NCBI RefSeq assembly: GCF_030296055.1
Contig: NZ_AP027370.1
Coordinates: forward strand, 1,254,501 to 1,318,500
DNA from: Hydrogenimonas cancrithermarum
GTDB taxonomy: Bacteria; Campylobacterota; Campylobacteria; Campylobacterales; Hydrogenimonadaceae
DNA length: 64,000 nucleotides
Direction: 5' to 3'
How positions within the stretch are numbered: position 1 is the stretch's first letter; every line of letters starts with the position of its first letter. The position numbers and the translations under genes were made by a program. The notes beneath the pieces are model-generated. The model was given only the letters and a program-made list of their open reading frames with translations. It made no database searches and was not told the DNA's origin. This document shows, piece by piece, positions 1 to 8,335 of the stretch.

Positions 1-410
1 CCGTCTTCCACCAGGATATCGAGTATTTTGCAGTCGAACTCCGCCTCGATTTCGTTCATGATCTTCATCGCCTCGATGATGCAGAGCGTCTGACCTTTGC
101 GAACGACATCGCCGATGTTGACAAACGGAGGGGAGTCCGGTGAAGGTGAGCGATAGAAGGTACCGACCATCGGAGAGGTGATGTAATCGGCATTTTCCGG
201 GATGCTCTTCTCACTCTGCTCTGTCGGAGCGGGGGCTGTTGCGGCAGGCGCCGGAGCGGCCTGTACCTGCTGTACCGGTGCCGCTGTGGCCGCCACGGCC
301 GCACCGCCTTTTTCGAGTGTCAGCGCAAAATCGCCGTCTTCGACTTTCAGCTTGCTCAAATCACTGCCGTTAAATACTTTTATCAGATCTTTTATCTCTT
401 TCAGATTCAT
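1..410 (-). CDS. accB: Biotin carboxyl carrier protein of acetyl-CoA carboxylase (3' end cut by window edge)
   Basis: AccB carries the biotin that shuttles carboxyl groups in the first step of fatty acid synthesis, in the cytosol. The protein starts [10 protein letters not shown], runs through an Ala/Pro-rich linker (about residues 35-70) and enters the biotinyl domain, where [12 protein letters not shown] holds the biotinylated Lys of the classic EAMKxMN motif. About 136 residues are visible; the family usually has about 150, so only the last few are missing at the left edge. The ATG at 408-410 is preceded by GGAGAATG. It is divergent from dcd, with an AT-rich 65-base gap between them. accC would be expected just outside the window. 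Confidence 0.95.
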   Translation of the reverse strand, partial: MNLKEIKDLIKVFNGSDLSKLKVEDGDFALTLEKGGAAVAATAAPVQQVQAAPAPAATAPAPTEQSEKSIPENADYITSPMVGTFYRSPSPDSPPFVNIGDVVRKGQTLCIIEAMKIMNEIEAEFDCKILDILVED

Positions 411-442
411 CACATTCTCCAAAAATTTAAAGTAAGGTGTAA

Positions 443-448
443 TATAAT
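443..448 (+). promoter_or_regulatory. -10 element of the dcd promoter
   Basis: TATAAT lies 27 bases before the dcd ATG in the AT-rich gap between divergent accB and dcd. No convincing -35 is visible, which is usual for sigma-70 promoters of Campylobacterota. GAGG at 465-468 is the ribosome-binding site. Confidence 0.55.
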
Positions 449-475
449 AACACATCTATATTTAGAGGATGATTG

Positions 476-1042
476 ATGGGGCTCAAGAGCGATACGTGGA
501 TACGTGAAAAAGCACTGAAAGAAAAGATGATCGAACCGTTTTGTGAAGATCAGGTGGGCAAAGGGGTCGTCAGCTACGGCCTCAGCAGTTACGGCTACGA
601 CATACGCGTCAGCGACGAATTCAAAATCTTCACCAACGTCAACGCCGAAGTGGTCGATCCAAAACACTTCGACGAGCGAAACGTCGTCGATTTTCAAGGC
701 GACATCTGTATCGTGCCGCCCAACTCCTTCGCGCTCGCGCGCACCGTCGAGTATTTCCGCATTCCCCGTAACGTCCTGGCGATCTGCCTGGGCAAAAGCA
801 CCTACGCCCGCTGCGGTATCATCGTCAACGTCACGCCGTTCGAACCCGAGTTCGAAGGCCACATCACGATCGAAATCTCCAACACGACACCGCTTCCGGC
901 CAAAATCTATGCCAACGAAGGGATCGCACAGGTACTCTTTTTCGAAGGTGACGAGATGTGCGAAACGAGCTACAAAGACAAAGCCGGCAAATACCAGGCA
1001 CAGACCGGCATCACGCTGCCGCGCATATTGAACGAAGATTGA
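476..1042 (+). CDS. dcd: dCTP deaminase
   Basis: Dcd deaminates dCTP to dUTP, feeding dTMP synthesis through dUTPase. The 188-residue protein has the family length and the trimer-forming core: an [13 protein letters not shown] segment near the N terminus, [10 protein letters not shown] with the conserved Ser and Arg at the nucleotide site, and [14 protein letters not shown] containing the catalytic Glu. Nothing marks it as the bifunctional dCTP deaminase/dUTPase form. I chose ATG 476 because GAGG lies seven bases upstream; a TTG directly before it (473) would add one residue. Its TGA overlaps the TTG start of the next gene (TTGA), which implies translational coupling. Confidence 0.95.
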   Translation: MGLKSDTWIREKALKEKMIEPFCEDQVGKGVVSYGLSSYGYDIRVSDEFKIFTNVNAEVVDPKHFDERNVVDFQGDICIVPPNSFALARTVEYFRIPRNVLAICLGKSTYARCGIIVNVTPFEPEFEGHITIEISNTTPLPAKIYANEGIAQVLFFEGDEMCETSYKDKAGKYQAQTGITLPRILNED

Positions 1043-1554
1043 GACAGACACTCATTCTGCTTCTTGTCGCACTCTTTGTCGCGGCCGCTTTCTACCTCAA
1101 CCGCTCGCGCCATCTCTCCAAAACGGAACACCGCCACGAAACGAAGCGCGAAGCGGCCGAATGTTCGGTGTGCAGAGAAAAAGAGAGTAAAAAGACACTG
1201 GAAGAGCTGCGCTCCGTCGCCTACCTGGAACGCTACATCGAAAATGTCATCAACAACGGCTCGTCCCAAAAACTCGGGTACGCCTACGGCGACATGCAAG
1301 CCGGTTTCGCCGATCCGGAGGCGGCCAAAAAGATCGCTGCCTACGTCGTCACTCTGGCAGGTCTGAAACCGACCCATCCCGAGTGGGTCAGGGAAGGACA
1401 CACCTTCTATGTCAGCAACTGCGGCGGATGCCACGGCGAAGACGGCAAAGGTGTCCACGGAACCTTCCCCGACCTGACGCGCCATCCGCTGCTGGGAATC
1501 GAAAAGCGCATCCGCGAGGCCGAGAAGCTGCGCTCATCCTCACCGAAAGAGTGA
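1039..1554 (+). CDS. Membrane-anchored c-type cytochrome
   Basis: An electron carrier probably tethered to the inner membrane and facing the periplasm. An uncleaved hydrophobic segment ([16 protein letters not shown], residues 4-19) is followed by two cytochrome-like halves. The first contains CSVC followed by Arg rather than His, so a covalent haem is doubtful there; it ends in an IAAYVVTLA helix typical of cytochrome c domains. The second has a good haem site, CGGCH, but the chain stops soon after FPDLTRHP, leaving little room for an axial Met. The start is TTG 1039, overlapping the dcd stop. It overlaps the convergent gene at 1540 by 15 bases. The electron partner is unknown. Confidence 0.8.
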   Translation: MRQTLILLLVALFVAAAFYLNRSRHLSKTEHRHETKREAAECSVCREKESKKTLEELRSVAYLERYIENVINNGSSQKLGYAYGDMQAGFADPEAAKKIAAYVVTLAGLKPTHPEWVREGHTFYVSNCGGCHGEDGKGVHGTFPDLTRHPLLGIEKRIREAEKLRSSSPKE

Positions 1555-2031
1555 AGCGAGCCTCTTCCAGTCGATCTTTTTCATCAGATCGAGCGCCTCT
1601 TTCCAATCCATGTTCTGGAAGTTCCCTCCCAGCACGGCGTTGTCCGCCAACCGGACGACGATGCCCCCCGAACGCTCTTTTTTGTCGTAGGAGATACCGA
1701 CCTGGAATCCGTCGATCGTTTCGAGTTTCACCAGCGCCTCGTCGTTTTCTATCGTGGTGCCGGCGGCGTAGGGTCCCCACATCATCATCGCCTGCATGCC
1801 GCTCACCACGGTCACTTCCAGGCTGCTGTCGCCTTTGGTATAGGTTTTGGCGGCCGTCACCACTTCGCCCATCATCGGGTTGACCATCTTCATCCCCTCA
1901 CATTTGGTGAGGGACCATCCGGGAATCTCTCCCAACTCTTCGCACAGCGTCTTGTAGTTCGGAAGATTCGCACCCAGAGCCAGTGTGGCGCCGAGGGCCA
2001 CGCTCAGTATACTTCTCGTTATCGGTTTCAT
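1540..2031 (-). CDS. Exported protein of unknown function, last gene of the OmpA operon
   Basis: A 163-residue protein with an N-terminal signal peptide (SILSVALGATLALGA, cleavage probably around residue 21). Two Cys lie close together in the mature N terminus (TLCEELGEIPGWSLTKCEG) and could form a disulfide. The rest alternates strands and turns, with a Met-rich stretch, MQAMMMW, near the middle. I do not recognise a named domain. Its ATG overlaps the stop of the beta-propeller-like gene (ATGA at 2028-2031), so it is translationally coupled. Location in the periplasm is inferred from the signal peptide. Confidence 0.8.
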   Translation of the reverse strand: MKPITRSILSVALGATLALGANLPNYKTLCEELGEIPGWSLTKCEGMKMVNPMMGEVVTAAKTYTKGDSSLEVTVVSGMQAMMMWGPYAAGTTIENDEALVKLETIDGFQVGISYDKKERSGGIVVRLADNAVLGGNFQNMDWKEALDLMKKIDWKRLASLFR

Positions 2032-3488
2032 CGTTCACTCCTTCTGTAGATATGTATGGTATCGAAATCACTGATAAACAGTGCATCGTCTCCCGCCGTC
2101 GCGTCCAGCACCGTCGAATCCGCAAAATCGACGAGCTGGCGCAATCGCAAATCCGAGGCGTCCAGCACCTTCAGCGCCACCGCCCGCCGCTTCAAACAGC
2201 CCCGGTAGGCGGCGAAGCGATTGTGCGGGGCGCTCATGAAGCCGAAGATATGGCGCCCATCCCGCGAGGGGAAAAAGAGGCCCGCATAACTTTCGTGCCT
2301 GCGGGAGGCGGCCACGGTGCGGCCCGTTTCGGCATCGAAGATCCGTAGCGCCCCGAAAATCGTCGAGGCGACGATCCTCCCGTCGCCGGGAAGAAAGGCG
2401 ACGCAGCGGTAGGGTTTGTAGCTCTCTTTCGTCCGCCACCGCAGGGTTTTTGTCTCGTAATTCCAGAGTCGTCCGTTGTCGTCGAAGAGCCAGGGGCGGG
2501 TATGGGCGAAGACGAAAGCCCCACCGCCCCCTTCGATCTCGAAAACCGGCCGCAGGCTCTTCGTGTCGAAAAGGCCGATGCCGCCGTCTTTCAGCAGCAG
2601 GGCGACACGCTCGCCGTTAGGCGAGAAGCGGTAGTGGGGGACGCGATAGGATTTTCCGAAAGCCTCCCCCGAACTGTCGCGGGAATCGAAAAGCAGGGTG
2701 CGCTTTTCAAGTCGCCAGGTTTTTCTGTCGATGAAACGCAGTGCCTTCTGGTTCCACTTTTTCGGGTTTTCGACCAGAAAGGTCAGAGACTCACCGTCGG
2801 ATGTGAAGCACACCTCGTCGACGGCGTTGGCGAAAATGGCGGAATAGAGCCTTTTGCCCGAGGGTACGGCCAGAACGTCGATGCGCCCGACGGGGTGGTA
2901 GCGCCCTTTGCTATCCTCCACGCTCAGATCGGTCAACACCGCCAGCTCGCGCCCGTCGGGAGAGAAGTCGAGCGACAGGACCGGCTGGTCGATACCCAGA
3001 GCGACTTTGCGCCATTCACCCCGGCCGCTCACCAGAATCACCCCCGTTTCGCCCAGATTGCCGATGGGCTCTTTGGAGGCTTCGGGGTGGCTTTTCGCAT
3101 AGGTCAGCGCCCCTTTCAGAAACAGCGGCACCGCCTCCTGCACCACCGCCGGAGGCATCAGGCGCTTCACCCACGAAGGGGCGCCGGACTCCTCCCGGGC
3201 CGCGGCTTTGCGGCCCGCCTCTCTCATCGCCTTTTCATACTTCTCCCAGCTGCCGTATTCGCGCCGGATCCCTTCGTCGATGATGGTACGCATCCTCTTT
3301 TCGTGGGCTTCGAGCTCTTCGGGGGTGGGCTCGACCTTGCTGACGTAACCGAAGGCGGCCCACTCGCCGCCCGATCGCGCGGGAGTGAAGTAGTAGGTGC
3401 CGGGAATTTGGATCTGCCGCGTCTGCTCGAACGGTGCGGCCCAGATCGCTGTGGCGAAGAGGAGAGAGAGGAGCCAAAGCGCTCTCAT
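2028..3488 (-). CDS. Exported WD40/beta-propeller-like protein
   Basis: A 486-residue protein with a short signal peptide (LWLLSLLFATAIWA). From about residue 150 onward it shows repeated blade-like units of the WD40/YVTN kind: LDFSPDGRELAVLTD, VCFTSDGESLTFLVE, YRFSPNGERVALLLKDGGIGLFD, CVAFLPGDGRIVASTIFGALRIFD and LFFPSRDGRHIFGF. The region at about residues 50-110 is rich in charged residues and may be helical. Such propellers normally act as protein-interaction scaffolds; no catalytic site is apparent. Both ends overlap neighbours by four bases (ATGA), so it is the fourth of five coupled genes. Its partner is probably another protein of the same operon, which is inference. Confidence 0.75.
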   Translation of the reverse strand: MRALWLLSLLFATAIWAAPFEQTRQIQIPGTYYFTPARSGGEWAAFGYVSKVEPTPEELEAHEKRMRTIIDEGIRREYGSWEKYEKAMREAGRKAAAREESGAPSWVKRLMPPAVVQEAVPLFLKGALTYAKSHPEASKEPIGNLGETGVILVSGRGEWRKVALGIDQPVLSLDFSPDGRELAVLTDLSVEDSKGRYHPVGRIDVLAVPSGKRLYSAIFANAVDEVCFTSDGESLTFLVENPKKWNQKALRFIDRKTWRLEKRTLLFDSRDSSGEAFGKSYRVPHYRFSPNGERVALLLKDGGIGLFDTKSLRPVFEIEGGGGAFVFAHTRPWLFDDNGRLWNYETKTLRWRTKESYKPYRCVAFLPGDGRIVASTIFGALRIFDAETGRTVAASRRHESYAGLFFPSRDGRHIFGFMSAPHNRFAAYRGCLKRRAVALKVLDASDLRLRQLVDFADSTVLDATAGDDALFISDFDTIHIYRRSER

Positions 3489-4246
3489 CTTGGCACTCCA
3501 CCGAAAGGAGCGATCGGAAAGGCGGCCGGCCCACGCGGCAGCGCGAAGGTTTTGGCCCGTTTTCTCGCTTTCGCGTCGATCGTCGTCTCGCCCCCTTCGA
3601 ATCCGAAGTCGATCAGTTCAGCACCCGGTCGCCCGGGAAGGCGGACGACACCGAAAGGGACCCGTTCACTCACGAGTATCGTCTCCCCCGTTTCGGAGGT
3701 GATGGCAGTCGCTTCAATCCTCTTTCCGCTCTTTAGCCTGACCGACCGCGAAGAGAGCCGCGGTATATGGGAACAATCGGGTGGTACATGGATCTGAGCG
3801 GGAGTGAGAATGGTGCTGAGACTCCGGCGCCCCATAAAAGTTTCGAGTATGGATAGCTGGGAGTAATCGAGCCGAAAGAGGCCATTTTTCGTGCGCACGA
3901 ACAGGAGACGTGGATCGAGGGTGCGCATCGTGTAGGTTTCGCCACCGATCGTGAAACGTTTGTCGACGATGGCGTACCAGACCTGTTCGACCACGGGAGC
4001 ATTCCCAAACTCGATACCTTGCAGGGTCGAGTTTCCGATGCGCGCTCTGCCGGCGTAGACGGCTTTGACGCTCCGGTCGCCGGCACGATACTCGGCCCAC
4101 GCGCCGGGCTCGAGTTTTTCGAACGCATCGGTCACGATGGCGTTTTGCAGATCGAACAGTTTTTGACTCGTTTCGATGCATAGCGCATCGTTTCCTGCCA
4201 TCAGGGGCAGCAGAGAGAGTATCAGCGTCAAAAAAATCCGTTTCAT
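3485..4246 (-). CDS. Exported protein of unknown function
   Basis: A 253-residue protein with a clear signal peptide (IFLTLILSLLPLMAG). The mature part is mostly beta-rich, with an AWAEYRAGDRSVKAVYAGR segment and a TYTMRTLDPRLLFVR segment, and ends in a Pro/Gly-rich tail. Two Cys (near residues 23 and 157) might pair. I do not recognise a family. It follows the Cys-rich gene by nine bases, and its stop overlaps the start of the propeller-like gene by four. Confidence 0.7.
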   Translation of the reverse strand: MKRIFLTLILSLLPLMAGNDALCIETSQKLFDLQNAIVTDAFEKLEPGAWAEYRAGDRSVKAVYAGRARIGNSTLQGIEFGNAPVVEQVWYAIVDKRFTIGGETYTMRTLDPRLLFVRTKNGLFRLDYSQLSILETFMGRRSLSTILTPAQIHVPPDCSHIPRLSSRSVRLKSGKRIEATAITSETGETILVSERVPFGVVRLPGRPGAELIDFGFEGGETTIDAKARKRAKTFALPRGPAAFPIAPFGGVPR

Positions 4247-4255
4247 TCCATCCTC

Positions 4256-5260
4256 CTATCTCAGCAATTCATAGCGGGGGCACCCCTCGGCGTCGATAAA
4301 GAAGCGGGCGTTGTTGTCCCTAGCTTTCCATCCCGGGGCGGGGGTTTCGACGATACGTCTGTATCCTCCCTCCCCATCGGGGACCCACCTCCACTCTTTC
4401 GTTTTGGCGGCACATCGGGGCGGAAGGTAGTAGAGGAGTTTCCCCCCTTCGGCCAGATGCGCGATCTGCTCCCGATCCTTTGCCGACAGCCCCAGGAGAT
4501 ACCCCCGGTTTTCGAGGGTTTCGAGAATCGTTCCGACGGCCTTGCCAAAATCGTAGTCGATTCTCTTTGGATGGGACTCTGTCCAGTAGATATCTTCGCG
4601 GCTGCGCTCCTCATCTCGGCTTTCGGGGAAATGTGCGCCGTAGACGACCTTTTTGAGCAGGGCGTTGATCCGGTGCAGGCTCGCCCTGGCCTCCTTCAGG
4701 CTTCCGAATCCTCCGGGCTCTCCGATGTTGGCTTCGATACGGAGGGTCTTCGGAGCTGGCCACCGAAGCTGCCACTTGAGAAAGTCGGGTTCCTGTACAG
4801 ACGCCGCTTCCCCGCCCCCTTTTGGGCAGAGATCGCGATCCTCACCGCTGCATTCACACCGCTCCTCTCCCGTGAGTTTGCGAACGAAGGCTTCGTCGAT
4901 CTTTCGGACCAGCTTCGCGTCCCCGGATTCGGGAGGAAGCTGGCAGGCATGAAAAACATCCCAACTGCCCATACACTCTTTGCGCTCGAAAAATCGGCTC
5001 AGATCCACCTGCGAACCCACTTTCGTGACCACTCTTTCCGGAGGGGGCGCCACGAGCACGATCTGTGCGATGTTCTCTTGGCTCTTTCCGATTTCGAGCC
5101 TGCGCGCCCCTGCCCTTTTTCTCAACCTCTCCACCTCTTCGGCGGGCGGTGTTTTCAGAGTGACGCCCGCTCTGTTCAGCTCGATGGCGAGGGTGTCCGG
5201 CATCGGCGGGCAGGCGAAGAGCCACCCGGCCAACGTCAGCAGGAGTGCCAGAGCTTTCAT
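4256..5260 (-). CDS. Exported Cys-rich protein of unknown function, possible lipoprotein
   Basis: A 334-residue protein. The N terminus ALALLLTLAGWLFAC could be a lipobox (LFAC) or an ordinary signal peptide. Cys residues cluster at KECMGSWDVFHACQ and ERCECSGEDRDLC (about residues 95-145), with further Cys near the C terminus (PPRCAAK, AEGCPRY), suggesting disulfides in the periplasm. No haem CxxCH and no known domain are visible. It lies four bases after the OmpA-type gene and nine before the next one, so it is a middle member of the operon. Confidence 0.7.
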   Translation of the reverse strand: MKALALLLTLAGWLFACPPMPDTLAIELNRAGVTLKTPPAEEVERLRKRAGARRLEIGKSQENIAQIVLVAPPPERVVTKVGSQVDLSRFFERKECMGSWDVFHACQLPPESGDAKLVRKIDEAFVRKLTGEERCECSGEDRDLCPKGGGEAASVQEPDFLKWQLRWPAPKTLRIEANIGEPGGFGSLKEARASLHRINALLKKVVYGAHFPESRDEERSREDIYWTESHPKRIDYDFGKAVGTILETLENRGYLLGLSAKDREQIAHLAEGGKLLYYLPPRCAAKTKEWRWVPDGEGGYRRIVETPAPGWKARDNNARFFIDAEGCPRYELLR

Positions 5261-5264
5261 GGCG

Positions 5265-6344
5265 CTACTTCACGATCCGTATCTCCACCCGTCGGTTCTT
5301 CGCGCGGCCCGCTTCGGTGGCGTTGTCGGCGATCGGGTCGGCTTTGCCCTTTCCGACGATCTCGAAAAGCTTCGAATCGACCTTTTCGCAGTAGATCAGA
5401 TAGTCCGCCACCGACTGGGCCCGCTGCAGGGAGAGTTTCAGGTTGTAGGCATCCGATCCTACGTTGTCGGTGTAACCGGTGACGATCAGCTTTTTGGCCG
5501 GATTTTCACGGATGATGTCGCCCACTACGCTCAGCGCCTCTTTGGCTTCGGGCTTGAGGATGAACTCGTTGAAACCGAAGAGCACCTTCTCCGGTACCGT
5601 CAGTTTCATCCCCTCTTTTGTCTTTTTGACGCCGATGCCCAGCTTTTCGGGGGTGGGCTTGGCCTCTTTTTTGGTATATCTGGCGACACGGATATTTGAA
5701 AGAAGCGCGCCGTAGGCCGGCATGTCCCAAAAGACGAATTCGAAGCCGTGGGCTTTAGCCTGAAAGGGGATCGAGGCCAGCCTCTTGCCATCGACGAAGA
5801 CGCGGTACTGATGGCGCCGAACCTGAAGGGCAAAGTGAAGCTTTTTGACGCTTGGGTGCCGCACATCCATCAGCTTGCCCACCTGGCCGAACTGGATGCG
5901 GTCGCCATAGAAGGTGAGATCGTAGGGTTCGTCGATATGCGGATGGGCCTCCCTGTCCCACTCTTTTTCGCTTTTACCCTGGGTCAAGAGGCGCATTTTC
6001 ACTTTGGGATTGATCCCCTTTTTGCTTTCAGGGTTGAGGAGCAGGTCGTACTCGATCGAAAAGTCGTTGCCGCCGAGGGCCAGCTTTTTCCAGAGCCGCA
6101 TGCCGTTGTCGGTGGAGGGAGCGATCCAGATATGGTCGTCGAATTTGACGCATTCGACCGCCTTTTCGAACTTGTCGAAGCCCTCGGGAAACTCCCCCAC
6201 CGGGCAGTCGCGGAAATCGGTCTCGAAGAGTACCTTGTCGCCGGGTTCGAACTTGGTGTACTTCGTCTTTCCCGTCACCAGGCCGCCGGCCACGAGCAGC
6301 ACCGGCAGCAGGAGCATCCATGAAAACGCGGCGATCTTTCTCAT
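5265..6344 (-). CDS. OmpA-family peptidoglycan-binding protein with an N-terminal beta-sandwich-like domain
   Basis: A 359-residue exported protein (signal peptide MRKIAAFSWMLLLPVLLVAGG). Residues about 30-230 look like a beta sandwich of the laminin-G/concanavalin type (FSIEYDLLLNP, LTFYGDRIQFGQ, YRVFVDGKRLASIPF). Residues about 250-359 form an OmpA C-terminal domain: LFGFNEFILKPEAKEAL, the peptidoglycan-binding Asp in VTGYTDNVGSDAYNLKLS, and the matching Arg in AKNRRVEI. There is no OmpA barrel, so it is probably periplasmic and anchored on murein. First gene of the operon, with an excellent Shine-Dalgarno (AAGGAGGTG). Confidence 0.85.
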   Translation of the reverse strand: MRKIAAFSWMLLLPVLLVAGGLVTGKTKYTKFEPGDKVLFETDFRDCPVGEFPEGFDKFEKAVECVKFDDHIWIAPSTDNGMRLWKKLALGGNDFSIEYDLLLNPESKKGINPKVKMRLLTQGKSEKEWDREAHPHIDEPYDLTFYGDRIQFGQVGKLMDVRHPSVKKLHFALQVRRHQYRVFVDGKRLASIPFQAKAHGFEFVFWDMPAYGALLSNIRVARYTKKEAKPTPEKLGIGVKKTKEGMKLTVPEKVLFGFNEFILKPEAKEALSVVGDIIRENPAKKLIVTGYTDNVGSDAYNLKLSLQRAQSVADYLIYCEKVDSKLFEIVGKGKADPIADNATEAGRAKNRRVEIRIVK

Positions 6345-6401
6345 CTTTCACCTCCTTTTTAGCTTGTGAGGCTAATGAAACTTTAGTCCTCGATTTTAAA
6401 A

Positions 6402-6407
6402 ATTATA
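6402..6407 (-). promoter_or_regulatory. -10 element of the OmpA operon promoter
   Basis: On the minus strand GTGGTATAAT lies about 58 bases before the ATG at 6344, after a stretch with A-runs. It is the only good promoter upstream of the five coupled genes 6344-1540. The remaining part of the 209-base gap between this operon and asnB shows no gene I can support. Confidence 0.6.
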
Positions 6408-6553
6408 CCACGTTTTTTTTCGTCGTTTTGTGACCTGGTACACACTTTAATATCTCATATCGCAATACAATCCATATCGAAAGAGTGAGCCATGAAGGGG
6501 AGGCACGAGGAACGACAGCGCCACTCCGATTCAGGTGCAGGGGCTCTGAGGCG

Positions 6554-8332
6554 CTAAAGGCGCTTTTCGAGCCACTTGCAGAGGAACCAGACGGCGTAGA
6601 GGTGGTGTTTGAAGCGCCCCTTTTTCGACTTTTCGACCATGAAGCGCAGGCTCGAATCGTCGAAGAGTTTCATCATCGCGTTCACGCGGTCGATGACGGC
6701 AAGCTCGCCGCTTGCGTGAAGCCACTCGATAAAGGGGTAGGAGAACCCCTTCTTTCTCCTCTCGACGATCTCGTTGGGCAGGTAGCGCTTCGCTACCTCT
6801 TTGAGCAGCCATTTTGGCCGCTCTCCCATGCGCCACGCAGGATCGCATGAAAAGAGCGCCTTTACCAGCATCCGGTCCATGAAGGGGCTGCGGGCCTCGA
6901 TGCCGTGGGCCATGCTGACACGGTCGAGTTTTTTCAAGAAAACCTCTCCAAGCTGCACCTTGATGTCGATGTAGCTGTACCATTGCGAGCCTACCGCATC
7001 GCCGAAGCGTTCGATGTAGTGCGCGATCCATGTCAACGACCGATCGTCTTTGACATTCTGTTTCAAAAGGCGGTTTTGCTGCAGATCGGTGAAGAGTTCG
7101 GCCGAAGAGCGAAAGAGCACGGAATCGTCGAAGATACGTTTGTACCACTCCCACTCCCGGTTGGGGCTGTAGTGGGCGCGGAAGTAGTTGCGCAGCCAGT
7201 TTTTGAACTTCAAGTCACGGGCCCTCTCGATGTCGGCCATCTCGTAATAGGGGCGGTAGCCGAAGAAGAGCTCGTCCGCCCCGTCGCCGCTGAGAACGAC
7301 TTTGACACCCGCTTTTTGGATCTTTCGGCTCAGAAACCAGAGCGGCACCGCCGCCGGGTCGCCGAGCGGTTCGTCCAGATGCGCCGCCAGCGCGTCCGCG
7401 CAGGAGAGGAAATCTTCCATTCCCATTTCGTAAGCGTGATGGTCGCTGCCGATACGCTTCGCCACCATCTCGGCATACCTGCGCTCGTCATACTTTTCAT
7501 ACCCTTTGTAACCGACGGTAAAGGTAGGCAGCGGTTTGGCCAGTCTGCGCTGCGCCATCGCCGCTACGAGCGAACTGTCGATCCCGCCGCTGAGCAGCGC
7601 GCCCAGTGGAGCGTCGCTCACCAGGCGGTAGCGGACGGATTCATCGATCAGCGCTTCGAGCCGGTCGAATCCGATACTGCCACTGCCGGGATCTACGGGC
7701 AGCACCTCCTCGACGGTTACATCGATCTCTCCCTTCTCGTATCGCAGATACCCGCCGGGTTCGAGTTGGGAAATCTGTGGAAAGAAGGTATATGGCGAAA
7801 TGAACGATTGATAGGAAAGGTAAGAAGGGATCCGGTCGCGGGACCATCGGATTTGGGGAAACATGGAACGGATCGCCTTTATTTCGGAAGCGAAGAGGAA
7901 AGTCTCTCCGATTTTGGCGTAGTAGAGAGGCTTTTTGCCGAAGGGGTCGCGAAAGAGGTGGAGGACCCCGTCGCGCCAGAAAGCGGCGGCGTACATCCCG
8001 CGCAGACGCTCCGGCATCTTTTCGCCCCACGCCAAAAAGGCGCGCCCCAGCACTTCCGTGTCGCTTCGGGTACCGAAACGGCTACCCAGCTTCTCGCGAA
8101 GCTCGCGGTAGTTGTAGATCTCGCCGTTGAAAAGCACCGTCGTGCCGCCGACGCGCATCGGCTGGTCGGCCTCGGGAAGCGGGTCGATGACGGCGAGACG
8201 GTGGTGGGCCAGAAAGAGGCCCGGTTCGGCGACGATGCCGCTGCCGTCGGGCCCCCGATGGGCGAATGTCGAAAAAGCCCTGCGGGCCGCCTTTTCGTCG
8301 TAGGGGCCGACGATGCCGAAGATCGCGCACAT
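6554..8332 (-). CDS. asnB: Asparagine synthase (glutamine-hydrolysing)
   Basis: Converts aspartate to asparagine with ATP, taking ammonia from glutamine. The N-terminal glutaminase starts MCAIFGIVG, so the catalytic Cys is residue 2 after Met removal, and LFNGEIYNYRELRE is the usual class II amidotransferase motif. The synthetase half has the pyrophosphate loop LSGGIDSSLVAAMA and LSGDGADELFFGYRPYY. 592 residues fits the family. It begins three bases after the Fic gene stop and is in the same transcription unit. Relatives of AsnB also act in surface polysaccharide or cofactor pathways, so a specialised role next to a methyltransferase is possible. Confidence 0.93.
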   Translation of the reverse strand: MCAIFGIVGPYDEKAARRAFSTFAHRGPDGSGIVAEPGLFLAHHRLAVIDPLPEADQPMRVGGTTVLFNGEIYNYRELREKLGSRFGTRSDTEVLGRAFLAWGEKMPERLRGMYAAAFWRDGVLHLFRDPFGKKPLYYAKIGETFLFASEIKAIRSMFPQIRWSRDRIPSYLSYQSFISPYTFFPQISQLEPGGYLRYEKGEIDVTVEEVLPVDPGSGSIGFDRLEALIDESVRYRLVSDAPLGALLSGGIDSSLVAAMAQRRLAKPLPTFTVGYKGYEKYDERRYAEMVAKRIGSDHHAYEMGMEDFLSCADALAAHLDEPLGDPAAVPLWFLSRKIQKAGVKVVLSGDGADELFFGYRPYYEMADIERARDLKFKNWLRNYFRAHYSPNREWEWYKRIFDDSVLFRSSAELFTDLQQNRLLKQNVKDDRSLTWIAHYIERFGDAVGSQWYSYIDIKVQLGEVFLKKLDRVSMAHGIEARSPFMDRMLVKALFSCDPAWRMGERPKWLLKEVAKRYLPNEIVERRKKGFSYPFIEWLHASGELAVIDRVNAMMKLFDDSSLRFMVEKSKKGRFKHHLYAVWFLCKWLEKRL

Positions 8333-8335
8333 GCT

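Noticed and set aside
2502-3797. Long plus-strand open frame of 431 codons
   Set aside because: It is antisense to the propeller-like gene, which has a signal peptide, coupled overlaps and blade repeats. Long antisense frames are expected in GC-rich genes with few stops.
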